A stretch of DNA of 64,000 bases from Pseudomonas hefeiensis. Lineage in GTDB: Bacteria; Pseudomonadota; Gammaproteobacteria; Pseudomonadales; Pseudomonadaceae. Position numbers and translations under genes: made by a program. Location of the stretch: contig NZ_CP117449.1 in the NCBI RefSeq assembly GCF_030687835.1, positions 6,267,001 to 6,331,000 on the forward strand. Direction: 5' to 3'. Shown piece after piece: positions 26,939 to 36,633 of the stretch (its first letter is position 1; each line of letters begins with the position of its first letter). The notes beneath the pieces were generated by a model. It searched no databases, was not told the DNA's origin, and saw only the letters and a list, made by a program, of their open reading frames with translations.

Positions 26939-29621
26939 AATCAGTCGCGCCGCGTTGTTCGGCAAACTCAACAGCGTGGCCTACAAAGCCATCGAAGCCG
27001 CCACCGTGTTCTGCAAGTTGCGCGGTAACCCCTATGTGGAACTGGCCCACTGGTTTCATCAGTTGCTGCAACTGCAGGACTCGGACCTGCACCGCATCAT
27101 CCGCCAGTTCAATATCGAGCCGGCGCGCCTGGCCCGCGACCTGACCGAAGCCCTGGACCGCTTGCCACGGGGTTCGACCTCCATCACCGACCTGTCGTCC
27201 CACGTTGAAGAAGCCGTGGAACGCGGTTGGGTCTACGGCAGCCTGATGTTTGGCGAAAGCCAGGTGCGCACCGGTTACCTGGTACTGGGCATTCTCAAGA
27301 CGCCGAGCCTGCGCCACGCGCTGTTGGGACTGTCGTCGGAGTTCGACAAGGTCAAGGTCGAGGCCTTGAGCGAGCGCTTTGACGAATACGTCGGCGACTC
27401 TCCGGAAAATGCGCTGACCGCCAGCGACGGTTTCAACGCCGGTGCCGTACCGGGCGAAGCCAGCGGCGCCATGGCTCCCAGCGCCATGGGCAAACTGGAA
27501 GCCCTCAAGCGCTTCACCGTCGACCTTACCGAGCAGGCCCGCAGCGGCAAGCTCGACCCCATCGTCGGTCGCGACGAAGAGATCCGCCAACTGGTGGACA
27601 TCCTCATGCGCCGCCGGCAGAACAACCCGATCCTCACCGGTGAGGCCGGCGTGGGCAAAACCGCCGTGGTCGAAGGCTTTGCCCTGCGCATCGTCGCCGG
27701 TGACGTGCCTCCATCGCTCAAGGACGTGGAACTGCGCAGCCTCGATGTCGGCCTGTTGCAGGCCGGCGCGAGCATGAAAGGCGAATTCGAACAGCGCCTG
27801 CGCCAGGTCATCGAAGACGTCCAGGCTTCGCCCAAACCGATCATCCTGTTCATCGACGAAGCCCACACGCTGGTGGGTGCAGGTGGCGCCGCCGGCACGG
27901 GTGACGCAGCCAACCTGCTCAAGCCGGCCCTGGCCCGCGGCACCCTGCGCACGGTAGCGGCCACGACCTGGGCCGAATACAAAAAGCACATCGAAAAAGA
28001 CCCGGCCCTGACCCGGCGCTTCCAGGTGGTGCAAGTGGCCGAGCCGTCGGAAGACAAGGCGCTGCTGATGATGCGTGGCGTGGCCTCGACCATGGAAAAG
28101 CACCATCAGGTGCAGATCCTCGACGAGGCCCTGGAAGCCTCGGTCAAACTGTCCCACCGCTACATCCCCGCGCGCCAGTTGCCAGACAAATCCGTGAGCC
28201 TGCTGGACACCGCCTGCGCCCGCGTCGCCATCAGCCTGCACGCGGTGCCGGCCGAAGTGGACGACAGCCGGCGACGCATCGAAGCGCTGGAAACCGAGCT
28301 TCAAATCATCGCCCGTGAACACGCCATTGGCATCGTCATCGGCACCCGCCAGACCCAGAGCGAAAACCTGCTCAGCGCCGAACGCGAACGCCTGGCCGAA
28401 CTGGAAGGCCGCTGGGCCGAAGAGAAAACCCTGGTGGACGAACTGCTCGCCACCCGCGCCACCCTGCGCGAGCGCGTCGGCGTGGTGGACAGCGAGGACA
28501 ACAGCGACGCTTGCGACAATGAAAGCCACGCCCTGCGCGAGCAACTGGTGGACCTGCAACAGCGCCTGACCGCCCTGCAAGGTGAAACCCCATTGATTCT
28601 GCCAACCGTTGACTACCAGGCCGTGGCCTCGGTGGTCGCCGACTGGACCGGTATTCCGGTGGGCCGCATGGCTCGCAACGAACTGGAAACGGTGCTCAAC
28701 CTCGACCAGCACCTGAAAAAACGCATCATCGGCCAGGACCACGCCTTGCAGATGATCGCCAAGCGCATCCAGACCTCCCGCGCCGGCCTCGACAACCCGA
28801 GCAAGCCCATTGGCGTGTTCATGCTCGCCGGCACCTCCGGCGTGGGCAAGACCGAAACCGCCCTGGCCCTGGCCGAAGCCATGTATGGCGGCGAGCAGAA
28901 CGTCATCACCATCAACATGAGCGAGTTCCAGGAAGCCCATACCGTGTCCACCCTCAAGGGCGCGCCACCGGGCTACATCGGCTATGGCGAAGGCGGCGTG
29001 CTGACCGAAGCCGTGCGGCGCAAACCGTACAGCGTGGTGCTGCTCGACGAGGTGGAAAAAGCCCACCCGGACGTGCATGAGATTTTCTTCCAGGTGTTCG
29101 ACAAAGGCGTGATGGAGGACGGTGAGGGCCGGGTGATCGACTTCAAGAACACCTTGATCCTGTTGACCACCAACGCCGGCACCGAACTGATTGCCCAGGT
29201 CTGCAAAGACCCACAGAACGTGCCCGAGCCCGAAGACATCGCCAAGGCCCTGCGTCAGCCGCTGTTGGAGATTTTCCCGCCGGCCCTGCTGGGTCGCCTG
29301 GTGACGATTCCGTACTACCCGCTCAGCGACGAGATGCTCAAGGCCATCACCCGCCTGCAACTCAACCGCATCAAGAAGCGCGTGGAAAAGACCCACAAAG
29401 TGGCATTCGACTACGACGACGCGGTGATCGACCTGATCGTCTCGCGCTGCACCGAAACCGAAAGCGGCGGACGCATGATCGACGCCATCCTGACCAACAG
29501 CCTGCTGCCGGACATGAGCCGCGAGTTCCTGACCCGCATGCTCGAAGGCAAGGCGCTGGCCGGAGTGCGGATCAGCGCCCGGGACAATGAATTGCAGTAC
29601 GATTTCAGCGACGCGGCCTGA
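26925..29621 (+). CDS. clpV1: ClpV (TssH), AAA+ ATPase that recycles contracted sheath
   Basis: 898 residues. A Clp-N domain (LFGKLNSVAYKAIEAATVFC) binds sheath; the first AAA+ module has Walker A GEAGVGKTAVV and Walker B IILFIDEAHTLVG; a coiled-coil M-domain lies around residues 440-530; the second AAA+ module has GTSGVGKTETALALAEA and VVLLDEVEKAHPDVH. ClpV disassembles contracted TssBC so subunits can be reused. The start may be ATG 26925 or 26931; AAGGAG at 26918 is better spaced for the second. Last gene of the core operon before a REPIN. Confidence 0.97.
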   Translation: MSMGEISRAALFGKLNSVAYKAIEAATVFCKLRGNPYVELAHWFHQLLQLQDSDLHRIIRQFNIEPARLARDLTEALDRLPRGSTSITDLSSHVEEAVERGWVYGSLMFGESQVRTGYLVLGILKTPSLRHALLGLSSEFDKVKVEALSERFDEYVGDSPENALTASDGFNAGAVPGEASGAMAPSAMGKLEALKRFTVDLTEQARSGKLDPIVGRDEEIRQLVDILMRRRQNNPILTGEAGVGKTAVVEGFALRIVAGDVPPSLKDVELRSLDVGLLQAGASMKGEFEQRLRQVIEDVQASPKPIILFIDEAHTLVGAGGAAGTGDAANLLKPALARGTLRTVAATTWAEYKKHIEKDPALTRRFQVVQVAEPSEDKALLMMRGVASTMEKHHQVQILDEALEASVKLSHRYIPARQLPDKSVSLLDTACARVAISLHAVPAEVDDSRRRIEALETELQIIAREHAIGIVIGTRQTQSENLLSAERERLAELEGRWAEEKTLVDELLATRATLRERVGVVDSEDNSDACDNESHALREQLVDLQQRLTALQGETPLILPTVDYQAVASVVADWTGIPVGRMARNELETVLNLDQHLKKRIIGQDHALQMIAKRIQTSRAGLDNPSKPIGVFMLAGTSGVGKTETALALAEAMYGGEQNVITINMSEFQEAHTVSTLKGAPPGYIGYGEGGVLTEAVRRKPYSVVLLDEVEKAHPDVHEIFFQVFDKGVMEDGEGRVIDFKNTLILLTTNAGTELIAQVCKDPQNVPEPEDIAKALRQPLLEIFPPALLGRLVTIPYYPLSDEMLKAITRLQLNRIKKRVEKTHKVAFDYDDAVIDLIVSRCTETESGGRMIDAILTNSLLPDMSREFLTRMLEGKALAGVRISARDNELQYDFSDAA

Positions 29622-29642
29622 CCTGAACAACACGGTTAATCA

Positions 29643-29731
29643 TGTGGGAGCGGGCTTGCTCGCGAATGCAATCTGTCAGTGACATCAATGTTGACTGACA
29701 CAGCGCTTTCGCGAGCAAGCCCGCTCCCACA
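29643..29731. repeat. REPIN between clpV and vgrG
   Basis: TGTGGGAGCGGGCTTGCTCG and CGAGCAAGCCCGCTCCCACA face each other with about 50 bp between. It marks the boundary between the conserved T6SS core and the variable spike/effector island. Confidence 0.9.
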
Positions 29732-29789
29732 GCAGATCCGGTTTCTTCAGGGAATCAGCGGCGCAGCCATTATCACAATGAGATAACCG

Positions 29790-31721
29790 ATGTTATTCAA
29801 CCAAGCCTCACGCCTGGCCAAAATCACCAGCCCCCTGGGACCTGAGGTGCTGTTGCTCAAGGACATGGGCGGCGGCGAAGAGCTGGGGCGGCTGTTCAAC
29901 TACGAGTTGCAGCTGCACTCGCTGGACAACGCCATCGACCTCAACCAGGTGCTCGGCAAACCCATGTGCGTGAGCCTGCAACTGGACGGCGGCGGCGAGC
30001 GGCATTTTCACGGCATCGTTGCGCGCTTCAGCCAGAACGTTGATCAGGGCCAGTTCGCCAGTTACCAGGCGACCTTGCGGCCCTGGCTGTGGCTGATGAC
30101 CCGTACCTCTGATTGCCGGATTTTCCAGAACCTGACCATCCCGCAGATCATCAAGCAGGTGTTTCGCGACCTGGGTTTCTCCGACTTCGAAGACGCCCTC
30201 AGCCGCCCCTATCGCGAGTGGGAATACTGCGTGCAGTATCGCGAAACCAGTTTCGATTTCGTCAGTCGCCTGATGGAACAGGAAGGGATCTACTACTTCT
30301 TCCGCCACGAACAGGGCCGTCATGTATTGGTGCTGGCCGACGCCTACGGCGCCCACACCACGGTGCCCGGCTACGGTTCGGTGCCCTACTACCCCAAGAA
30401 CGAACAGCAGCGCGAGCGCGACCACATCCACGACTGGCACCTGGCCCAGGAAGTCCAGCCCGGCTCACTGGAGCTCAACGACTACGACTTCCAGCGCCCC
30501 AGCGCGCGCATCGACGTGCGCTCGGCCATGCCGCGCCCGCACACCGCCGGCGACTATCCGCTGTACGACTACCCCGGCACCTACGTGCAGAGCGCAGACG
30601 GCGAGCACTATGCCCGCACCCGTATCGAAGCCTTACAGACCCTGCACGAGCAAGTGGAGCTGGCCGGCAACGCCCGGGGCCTGGGCTCGGGTCATCTGTT
30701 CAGCCTCACCGGTTTCACCCGCCAGGACCAGAACCGCGAATACCTGATCGTCGGCGCTCGCTATTACGTTTCCCAGGAAAGTGGTGAAACCGGCGGCGGC
30801 GCGCCTTCGGCCCAGTTCGAAAGCAGCCTGACCTGCATCGCCGCCCAACAAAGTTATCGGCCACTGCCCCACACCCATCGCCCCATCGTCAAAGGCCCGC
30901 AGACCGCGTTGGTGGTTGGCCCCAAAGGCGAGGAAATCTGGACCGATCAGTTCGGTCGGGTGAAGGTGCATTTCTACTGGGACCGTCACGACCAGTCCAA
31001 CGAGAACAGCTCATGCTGGATTCGTGTGTCGCAGTCCTGGGCCGGGAAAAACTGGGGCTCGATGCAGATCCCGCGCATTGGCCAGGAAGTGATCGTCAGC
31101 TTCCTCGAAGGCGATCCCGACCGGCCGATCGTCACCGGTCGCGTCTACAACGCCGAACAGACCGTGCCCTATGACCTGCCCGCAAATGCCACCCAGAGCG
31201 GCATGAAAAGCCGTTCGAGCAAGGGCGGCACGCCAGCGAATTTCAACGAAATCCGCATGGAAGACAAAAAAGGCGCCGAGCAGCTGTACATCCATGCCGA
31301 GCGTAACCAGGACATCGTGGTGGAGGTGGATGAAAGCCACTCGGTGGGCCACGACCGCAACAAGAGCATCGGCCACAACGAGACGGTGACCATCGGCAAC
31401 AACCGCCTGCGCATCGTCAAGCAGGAGGACATTCTGTCGGTGGGCCTGCGCAAGACCGACAGCATCAGCCAAAGCTACGTCATTGAAGTGGGAGAGAACC
31501 TGCGCCTGGTGTGCGGCGAAAGCATCCTGGAGCTCAACGCCAGCGGCCAGATCAATCTGACCGGCGTGCAAATCAGCTTCTATGCCAGCGGCGATGCCGA
31601 ATTCAACACCGGCGGCGTGCTGCACCTGAACAACGGCGGCGGCCCCGGTGCCACGCCCGACGGCCAGGGCGTCAAGGCCAGCATCGACGCCAACGTCGCT
31701 GCCGCGTTCCCCAAGGGCTAA
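29790..31721 (+). CDS. vgrG: VgrG spike protein
   Basis: 643 residues. The gp27-like part starts NQASRLAKITSPLGPEVLLL and includes VSRLMEQEGIYYFFRHEQG. The gp5/OB-fold part has RPIVKGPQTALVVGPKGEEI, DQFGRVKVHFYWDRH, WAGKNWGSMQIPRIGQEVIV and FLEGDPDRPIVTGRVYN. The repetitive C-terminal needle has HSVGHDRNKSIGHNETVTIG. There is no extra C-terminal enzymatic domain, so this is a structural VgrG carrying the PAAR-Rhs protein encoded two genes later. Confidence 0.97.
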   Translation: MLFNQASRLAKITSPLGPEVLLLKDMGGGEELGRLFNYELQLHSLDNAIDLNQVLGKPMCVSLQLDGGGERHFHGIVARFSQNVDQGQFASYQATLRPWLWLMTRTSDCRIFQNLTIPQIIKQVFRDLGFSDFEDALSRPYREWEYCVQYRETSFDFVSRLMEQEGIYYFFRHEQGRHVLVLADAYGAHTTVPGYGSVPYYPKNEQQRERDHIHDWHLAQEVQPGSLELNDYDFQRPSARIDVRSAMPRPHTAGDYPLYDYPGTYVQSADGEHYARTRIEALQTLHEQVELAGNARGLGSGHLFSLTGFTRQDQNREYLIVGARYYVSQESGETGGGAPSAQFESSLTCIAAQQSYRPLPHTHRPIVKGPQTALVVGPKGEEIWTDQFGRVKVHFYWDRHDQSNENSSCWIRVSQSWAGKNWGSMQIPRIGQEVIVSFLEGDPDRPIVTGRVYNAEQTVPYDLPANATQSGMKSRSSKGGTPANFNEIRMEDKKGAEQLYIHAERNQDIVVEVDESHSVGHDRNKSIGHNETVTIGNNRLRIVKQEDILSVGLRKTDSISQSYVIEVGENLRLVCGESILELNASGQINLTGVQISFYASGDAEFNTGGVLHLNNGGGPGATPDGQGVKASIDANVAAAFPKG

Positions 31722-31739
31722 CCTCGAGATTTATGCGCC

Positions 31740-32174
31740 ATGACTTACCGCATCAATGAATTTCAGTTCCAACTGCCACCCAGCGAGTTGCTGGATGCAA
31801 CGATCAATATCCTCAAGTTCCCTGAACTGGGCACCTCCTTGATCGTCAGCCGCAGCTTGCTGGCCGACGGCGAAACCCTGCAGAGCAACCTCGACGACCA
31901 GCTCAAACGCCTGGAAAAACAGGTTCAGGACTTGCGCGCTCAACCGGGCGTCGCCGTGCGCCTGGGCGCCAACCAGGAAGTCGAAGGCATCGAGTTGCGC
32001 AGCCAGTTCAACAAGGGCAACGAAAAGGTCTTCCAGTTTCAGCTCGCCCTGGTACTGCCCGGCACGCGCAAGATGCTTGCCTTGAGCTACGTCAAAGCCG
32101 AGAAGCTCGGTGATGCTGAAGCGGCGCATTGGGCGACGATCAAGGGTTCATTGCTGTTTGACGTTCCGGCTTGA
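31740..32174 (+). CDS. EagR-type (DUF1795/DcrB) chaperone for the Rhs effector
   Basis: 144 residues: MTYRINEFQFQLPPSELLDATINIL, typical of the DcrB/EagT6-EagR family (shown in part), followed by FPELGTSLIVSRSLLADGETL and the C-terminal HWATIKGSLLFDV. These chaperones bind and shield the TM helices in the N-terminus of prePAAR effectors and aid their loading on VgrG. Its place between vgrG and a prePAAR-Rhs gene with two TM regions fits exactly. It lies 12 nt before the rhs start. Confidence 0.93.
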   Translation: MTYRINEFQFQLPPSELLDATINILKFPELGTSLIVSRSLLADGETLQSNLDDQLKRLEKQVQDLRAQPGVAVRLGANQEVEGIELRSQFNKGNEKVFQFQLALVLPGTRKMLALSYVKAEKLGDAEAAHWATIKGSLLFDVPA

Positions 32175-32186
32175 TGAGCGAGCTGC

Positions 32187-35100
32187 ATGTCTGACGCTCT
32201 CTGGGCCGCCCGGCTGGGCGATGCGCTGGACCACACCTCCATGATGGCTGACATCCTTGGCGGCGTGCTGGAAGTAGCCGCCAACATTGCGATTACCGCT
32301 CTGGCGACGGCCGCTGTGGTGGCGGCTACAGGCATCACAGTCGCCACAGGCGGGTTGGGTTGCTTCCTGCTCGGCGCCGTAGTGGGTGCCGTCGTTGGCC
32401 TCGCCATGAGCAAGACCGGGGCCGACAAAGGGTTGAGCAATATCTGTGAGGGCATTGGCAACGCGCTGTTCCCGCCCACGGTGCAAGCGAACATCCTCAC
32501 CGGCTCTACCAACACCCTGACCAACAACATCCCAGCCGCTCGCGCCGCCGGGGCGATTCAATCCCATGTTGCGCCAGCAGGCACCGAGCTTGAGGCACCT
32601 GAGCCGCAAGCCGAGCCCAGCTATCTGGACATGGCCGAGAACTTTTTCTCGCAGATGTGGCGCCCCACCGTCGCCACACCCGCACCCGGCGCCGTACCCA
32701 AGCCGCTGGACATGATCGCGTGCATGAAACACCCGCCGATGCCACCGCAGTTTTTGGCCGAAGGGTCGGACAAAGTCACCATCAACGGCCAGCCAGCGGT
32801 GCGCAGCGGCGACCGCAGCACCTGCGACGCCAAGGTCGTGTCATCCGGGCTGATTTCACCCGATGTCACCATTGGCGGCGGCTCGGTGGTGGTGCGCGAG
32901 ATTCGCAGCGGCAAGACCCCGGGCGTGGGCCTGGCAGTCACAGCGCTGCTGATGCTCAAGGGCGGCAAAGGCAAGTTCCTGAGTAACCTGCCATGCATGC
33001 TGGTGGGCGGCGCGGCGTCGATGGCGGTCAGCAGCGCGATGGGCGCCGCGGCCAACGCTACCATGGGTTCATCGAACCCGGTGCATGCCGCCACCGGGGC
33101 CAAAGTTCTGGGCGATGTCGAGGAGATGGACTTCGTCCTGCCCGGCATCTTGCCAATCGACTGGCAACGCTTCTACAACAGCCGCGACGAGCGCCGCGAA
33201 GGTGTGTTCGGTGCGGGCTGGAGCGTGGCCTACGAGGTGCGCGTCGAGATCCTGCCTCACCCCGAGGGCGGTGAAACGCTGGTCTACACCGATGAGCAGG
33301 GCCGGCGCATCGACATGGGTTCCATCCCTCTGGGCGGCGCCGTGTTCAGTCCCGGTGAAGGGCTCAGCGTACGACGGCATGCCAATGGCCAATTGCTGAT
33401 CGACAGCTCAGACGGCCTGTACCGGCTGTTCGAACCCACCCCGGGCCGTGCATCGCTGCTGCGCCTGAGTCAGTTGGGCGACCGCAATGACAACCGCATC
33501 TACCTCGACTACGACGACACAGGTCGGTTGGTACAGCTGCGAGACACCCTCGACCTGACCAGCATCGCGCTGGCGTACCACAAACGCTGGCCACAACGGG
33601 TCAGCCGCATAGACCGGCTCTACGCTGATCAACGCCGTGAAGTGCTGATGCACTACGGTTACGACGCCCAGGGCGATCTGGCCGAGGTCCGTCAATCCAA
33701 CGGTCAAGTGAAACGCCGCTACGCCTACGATGCCGGACGGCGCATGGTTGAACACCAACTGCCCACAGGGCTGCGCTGCTTTTACGAATGGGCCTTAATC
33801 GAAAAACGAGAATGGCGGGTTGTTCGCCACTGGACCGACGCGGGCGACACTTACGCCTTTGACTACGACCTGGCTGCCGGGACTACGCGCATCACCGACG
33901 GTTTGAATCGCATCAGCACCCGTCGCTGGGATAGCCGGTATCAGATCACCGAAGCCACCGATGCCCTGGACCGCACCTGGGTCTTCCAGTGGAACGACGA
34001 AAACCAGTTGGTGGCGGCAACCGCTCCCAACGGCGGACAGCATCAATTCAGTTATGACGAGGCGGGTAACCTTTGCCGGACGTCTGACCCACTCGGACGC
34101 AGCGAGTCAACACTGTGGCTCGAACACTGGGCGCTGCCCCTGGCCGAAACTGATGCCGCGGGCAATACCTGGCAGTACCGCTATGACTCGCGTGGCAACC
34201 GCATTCGCGAAACCGATCCGTTGGGCAACGTCACCCGCTATCGCCATGACGCCCACGGTCAGGTGGTGGAAGTTGTCGACGCTATCGGCAAACGCAAAAC
34301 CATGCGCTGGACGCCCCTTGGCCAGCTCAGCGAACACACTGATTGTTCCGGCTACACCACGCGGTTCGGTTATTGCGAGCGCGGGCTGTTGCTCAGCAGC
34401 ACCGACGCATTGGGGGAACGAACGCTTTTCAGCTATGACGACCAAGGCAGGCTGCTGACCAAACAATTGCCGGACGGACGTACCGAGCAATACCAGCGCG
34501 ATGCGAGCGGCCAGTTGATCGGCTACAGCGACCCCGCCGGGCACACCACGCATTTTCAGCACACCCTGAACGGGCAACTGCGCGTGCGTACCGATGCTCA
34601 TGGTCGCCGGGTGGAGCTGAGCTACGACAATTACGGCCGCCTGCTGGCGCTGACCAACGAAAACGCTGAGCGCTACCGGTTCGCCTGGGACGCCGGCGAC
34701 CGTTTGATCGCCCAGCACAGCCTGGACGGCAGCCTCAAACGCTACGCCTACGACCCGCTGGACAACGTCACCCGCATGGAAGCGCTCGCGGTTCCTGGCA
34801 GCACCGACTTGGATCTCGCGCCGCAAGCATCGATCATCCATGAGCTGGAGCGCGATGCAATGGGTCGGCTGGTGGCCAAAGTCACCAAAGACGGCCGCAC
34901 CGAGTACCGCTATGACACGCTCGATCAGGTCAACGCCATCACCTTCACCGCGCTTACCGGTGAGCAGCAAAGCATCGTCTTGAACTACGACGCTCTTGGG
35001 CAACTGATCGCCGAGCAAGGCTGGGCCGGACGCCTGGAGCATCGCTACGATGAGCTGGGCAACCTGACCCAGACGCGGCTCCCCGATGGTCGCTGGCTAA

Positions 35101-36632
35101 ACCGACTGCATTACGGCAGCGGCCACCTGCACCAGATCAACCTTGACGGCCAGGTCATCAGCGATTTCGAACGCGACCGCCTGCACCGTGAAGTACTGCG
35201 CACTCAAGGGCGCCTCAGCACCCGCAGCGAATACGACCGTAGCGGTCGCCTGCGCGCACGCCAACGTCGGCAACAGGGTCAGTCCGCCCTCCTGCCGCCG
35301 GCGGCGCAATCGCTGTTTGGTTATGACAGCAGCGATCAACTGGTAGAACGCTTCGACAGCCTGCCTGATGCCCCTCATCGCCAACTGCTGCACTACGACG
35401 CCACCGGGCGCATTCTCGCCAGCCAGGACAACCTTCAGGGCCAGCGTGAAGGCTTCGCCTATGATCCGGCCGCCAACTTGCTCGATAACCTGGGCACCGG
35501 ACGGGTCGCTCATAACCGTTTGCTGACCTATCAGGACAAGCGCTACCGCTATGACGGCTTCGGCCGCATGGTGGAAAAGCGCAGCGCCCGGCGGGGTGTC
35601 CAGCGCATGCGCTACGACGCCGAACAGCGCTTGGTGGAGGTTAGCAACGATAATGGCTCGGTCGTGAAAATGACCTACGACCCGCTGGGCCGGCGCATCG
35701 AAAAAGCCGAATACGACCGCCACGCCACCCTGCTCAGCCGCACCCGCTTTACCTGGGATGCGCTGCAACTGTTGCAGGAACACCGCGACAACCAGACCAG
35801 CCTCTACATCTACGTCGACGACAGTCACGAACCGTTGGCGAGGGTCGACGGCCTGGGTGAACACCAGAAAATCCGTTACTACCACAACGATTTCAACGGC
35901 CTGCCCGAACAACTCTCGGAAGCCGACGGGCACACTCTTTGGCGGGCCCGTTACCAGGTGTGGGGCAACACCGTAGAAGAGCTACGCGAACCGTATTACA
36001 TCGAAGAGCAGAACCTGCGGTTCCAGGGCCAATACCTAGACAGGGAAACCGGGCTGCACTACAACACCCTGCGCTTCTACGACCCGGACATCGGCCGCTT
36101 TACCACACCGGATCCCATCGGTTTGGCCGGTGGGCTGAACCTCTATCAGTACGCGCCAAACCCGGTGAGCTGGATCGACCCCTCGGGTCTGATGAAGTGC
36201 TCGACGCCACCTAAGGGCCGCAAGGTCAACCGGACGGTTTATCGTTTTGAAGAGCCAGGACGGATCAGCACAACCTGGACGGCGCACAAGTGGAACGTTG
36301 CGTCCAGACACCGTTACACCGCTCCCGGACTGGGTGGTGTCTATGGCGCCAACTCACGCAAGACCGCCATGGGCGAAGTCAACCACTGGGGCGTGGACCT
36401 GTCCACCCGGGTGTTGGTAAGCAAGAAAGTGCAGCTCAACAATGTCCTGGATCTGACCCGGGCTGATGTGCGTAAACAATTGGGGGTTTCGCTAAAGAGC
36501 ATTACCGGCAACAAATACACCCAGACTCATCAAATCGGCGCCTGGGCCAAGGCCAATGGTTATGATGGGATCCTGGCACCCTCGGCGCGAAACCCGACCG
36601 GCAGCAACTTGATTTCCTTTGCAGGTTTTTAA
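32187..36632 (+). CDS. prePAAR-PAAR-Rhs T6SS effector with C-terminal RES-domain toxin
   Basis: 1481 residues. The start has the prePAAR motif AARxxDxxxH (AARLGDALDH, residues 7-16), then TM region 1 (about 27-74), a PAAR domain (about 180-255), and TM region 2 (about 260-300). RHS/YD repeats fill residues about 330-1290. The core ends with RFYDPDIGRFTTPDPIGLAGG and NPVSWIDPSGL, after which the toxin is autocleaved in this family. The last 146 residues form a RES domain: Arg1353 (VYRFEE), Glu1397 (AMGEV), Ser1466 in GYDGILAPSARNPTGSNLISF (position 1456 on), plus NVLDLTRADVRK and TQTHQIGAWAK. RES enzymes such as MbcT and ParT destroy NAD+ or use it for modification. Target activity is inferred. 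Confidence 0.92.
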   Translation: MSDALWAARLGDALDHTSMMADILGGVLEVAANIAITALATAAVVAATGITVATGGLGCFLLGAVVGAVVGLAMSKTGADKGLSNICEGIGNALFPPTVQANILTGSTNTLTNNIPAARAAGAIQSHVAPAGTELEAPEPQAEPSYLDMAENFFSQMWRPTVATPAPGAVPKPLDMIACMKHPPMPPQFLAEGSDKVTINGQPAVRSGDRSTCDAKVVSSGLISPDVTIGGGSVVVREIRSGKTPGVGLAVTALLMLKGGKGKFLSNLPCMLVGGAASMAVSSAMGAAANATMGSSNPVHAATGAKVLGDVEEMDFVLPGILPIDWQRFYNSRDERREGVFGAGWSVAYEVRVEILPHPEGGETLVYTDEQGRRIDMGSIPLGGAVFSPGEGLSVRRHANGQLLIDSSDGLYRLFEPTPGRASLLRLSQLGDRNDNRIYLDYDDTGRLVQLRDTLDLTSIALAYHKRWPQRVSRIDRLYADQRREVLMHYGYDAQGDLAEVRQSNGQVKRRYAYDAGRRMVEHQLPTGLRCFYEWALIEKREWRVVRHWTDAGDTYAFDYDLAAGTTRITDGLNRISTRRWDSRYQITEATDALDRTWVFQWNDENQLVAATAPNGGQHQFSYDEAGNLCRTSDPLGRSESTLWLEHWALPLAETDAAGNTWQYRYDSRGNRIRETDPLGNVTRYRHDAHGQVVEVVDAIGKRKTMRWTPLGQLSEHTDCSGYTTRFGYCERGLLLSSTDALGERTLFSYDDQGRLLTKQLPDGRTEQYQRDASGQLIGYSDPAGHTTHFQHTLNGQLRVRTDAHGRRVELSYDNYGRLLALTNENAERYRFAWDAGDRLIAQHSLDGSLKRYAYDPLDNVTRMEALAVPGSTDLDLAPQASIIHELERDAMGRLVAKVTKDGRTEYRYDTLDQVNAITFTALTGEQQSIVLNYDALGQLIAEQGWAGRLEHRYDELGNLTQTRLPDGRWLNRLHYGSGHLHQINLDGQVISDFERDRLHREVLRTQGRLSTRSEYDRSGRLRARQRRQQGQSALLPPAAQSLFGYDSSDQLVERFDSLPDAPHRQLLHYDATGRILASQDNLQGQREGFAYDPAANLLDNLGTGRVAHNRLLTYQDKRYRYDGFGRMVEKRSARRGVQRMRYDAEQRLVEVSNDNGSVVKMTYDPLGRRIEKAEYDRHATLLSRTRFTWDALQLLQEHRDNQTSLYIYVDDSHEPLARVDGLGEHQKIRYYHNDFNGLPEQLSEADGHTLWRARYQVWGNTVEELREPYYIEEQNLRFQGQYLDRETGLHYNTLRFYDPDIGRFTTPDPIGLAGGLNLYQYAPNPVSWIDPSGLMKCSTPPKGRKVNRTVYRFEEPGRISTTWTAHKWNVASRHRYTAPGLGGVYGANSRKTAMGEVNHWGVDLSTRVLVSKKVQLNNVLDLTRADVRKQLGVSLKSITGNKYTQTHQIGAWAKANGYDGILAPSARNPTGSNLISFAGF

Positions 36633-36633
36633 A

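Noticed and set aside
26826..29633. 935-codon minus-strand ORF
   Set aside because: Antisense shadow of clpV; composition is His/Gln/Val-rich and no motif is present, while clpV has all AAA+ motifs.
31740..32174. DcrB-like phage-infection factor
   Set aside because: The domain is shared with DcrB, but the absence of a signal peptide and the vgrG-rhs context fit an Eag chaperone.
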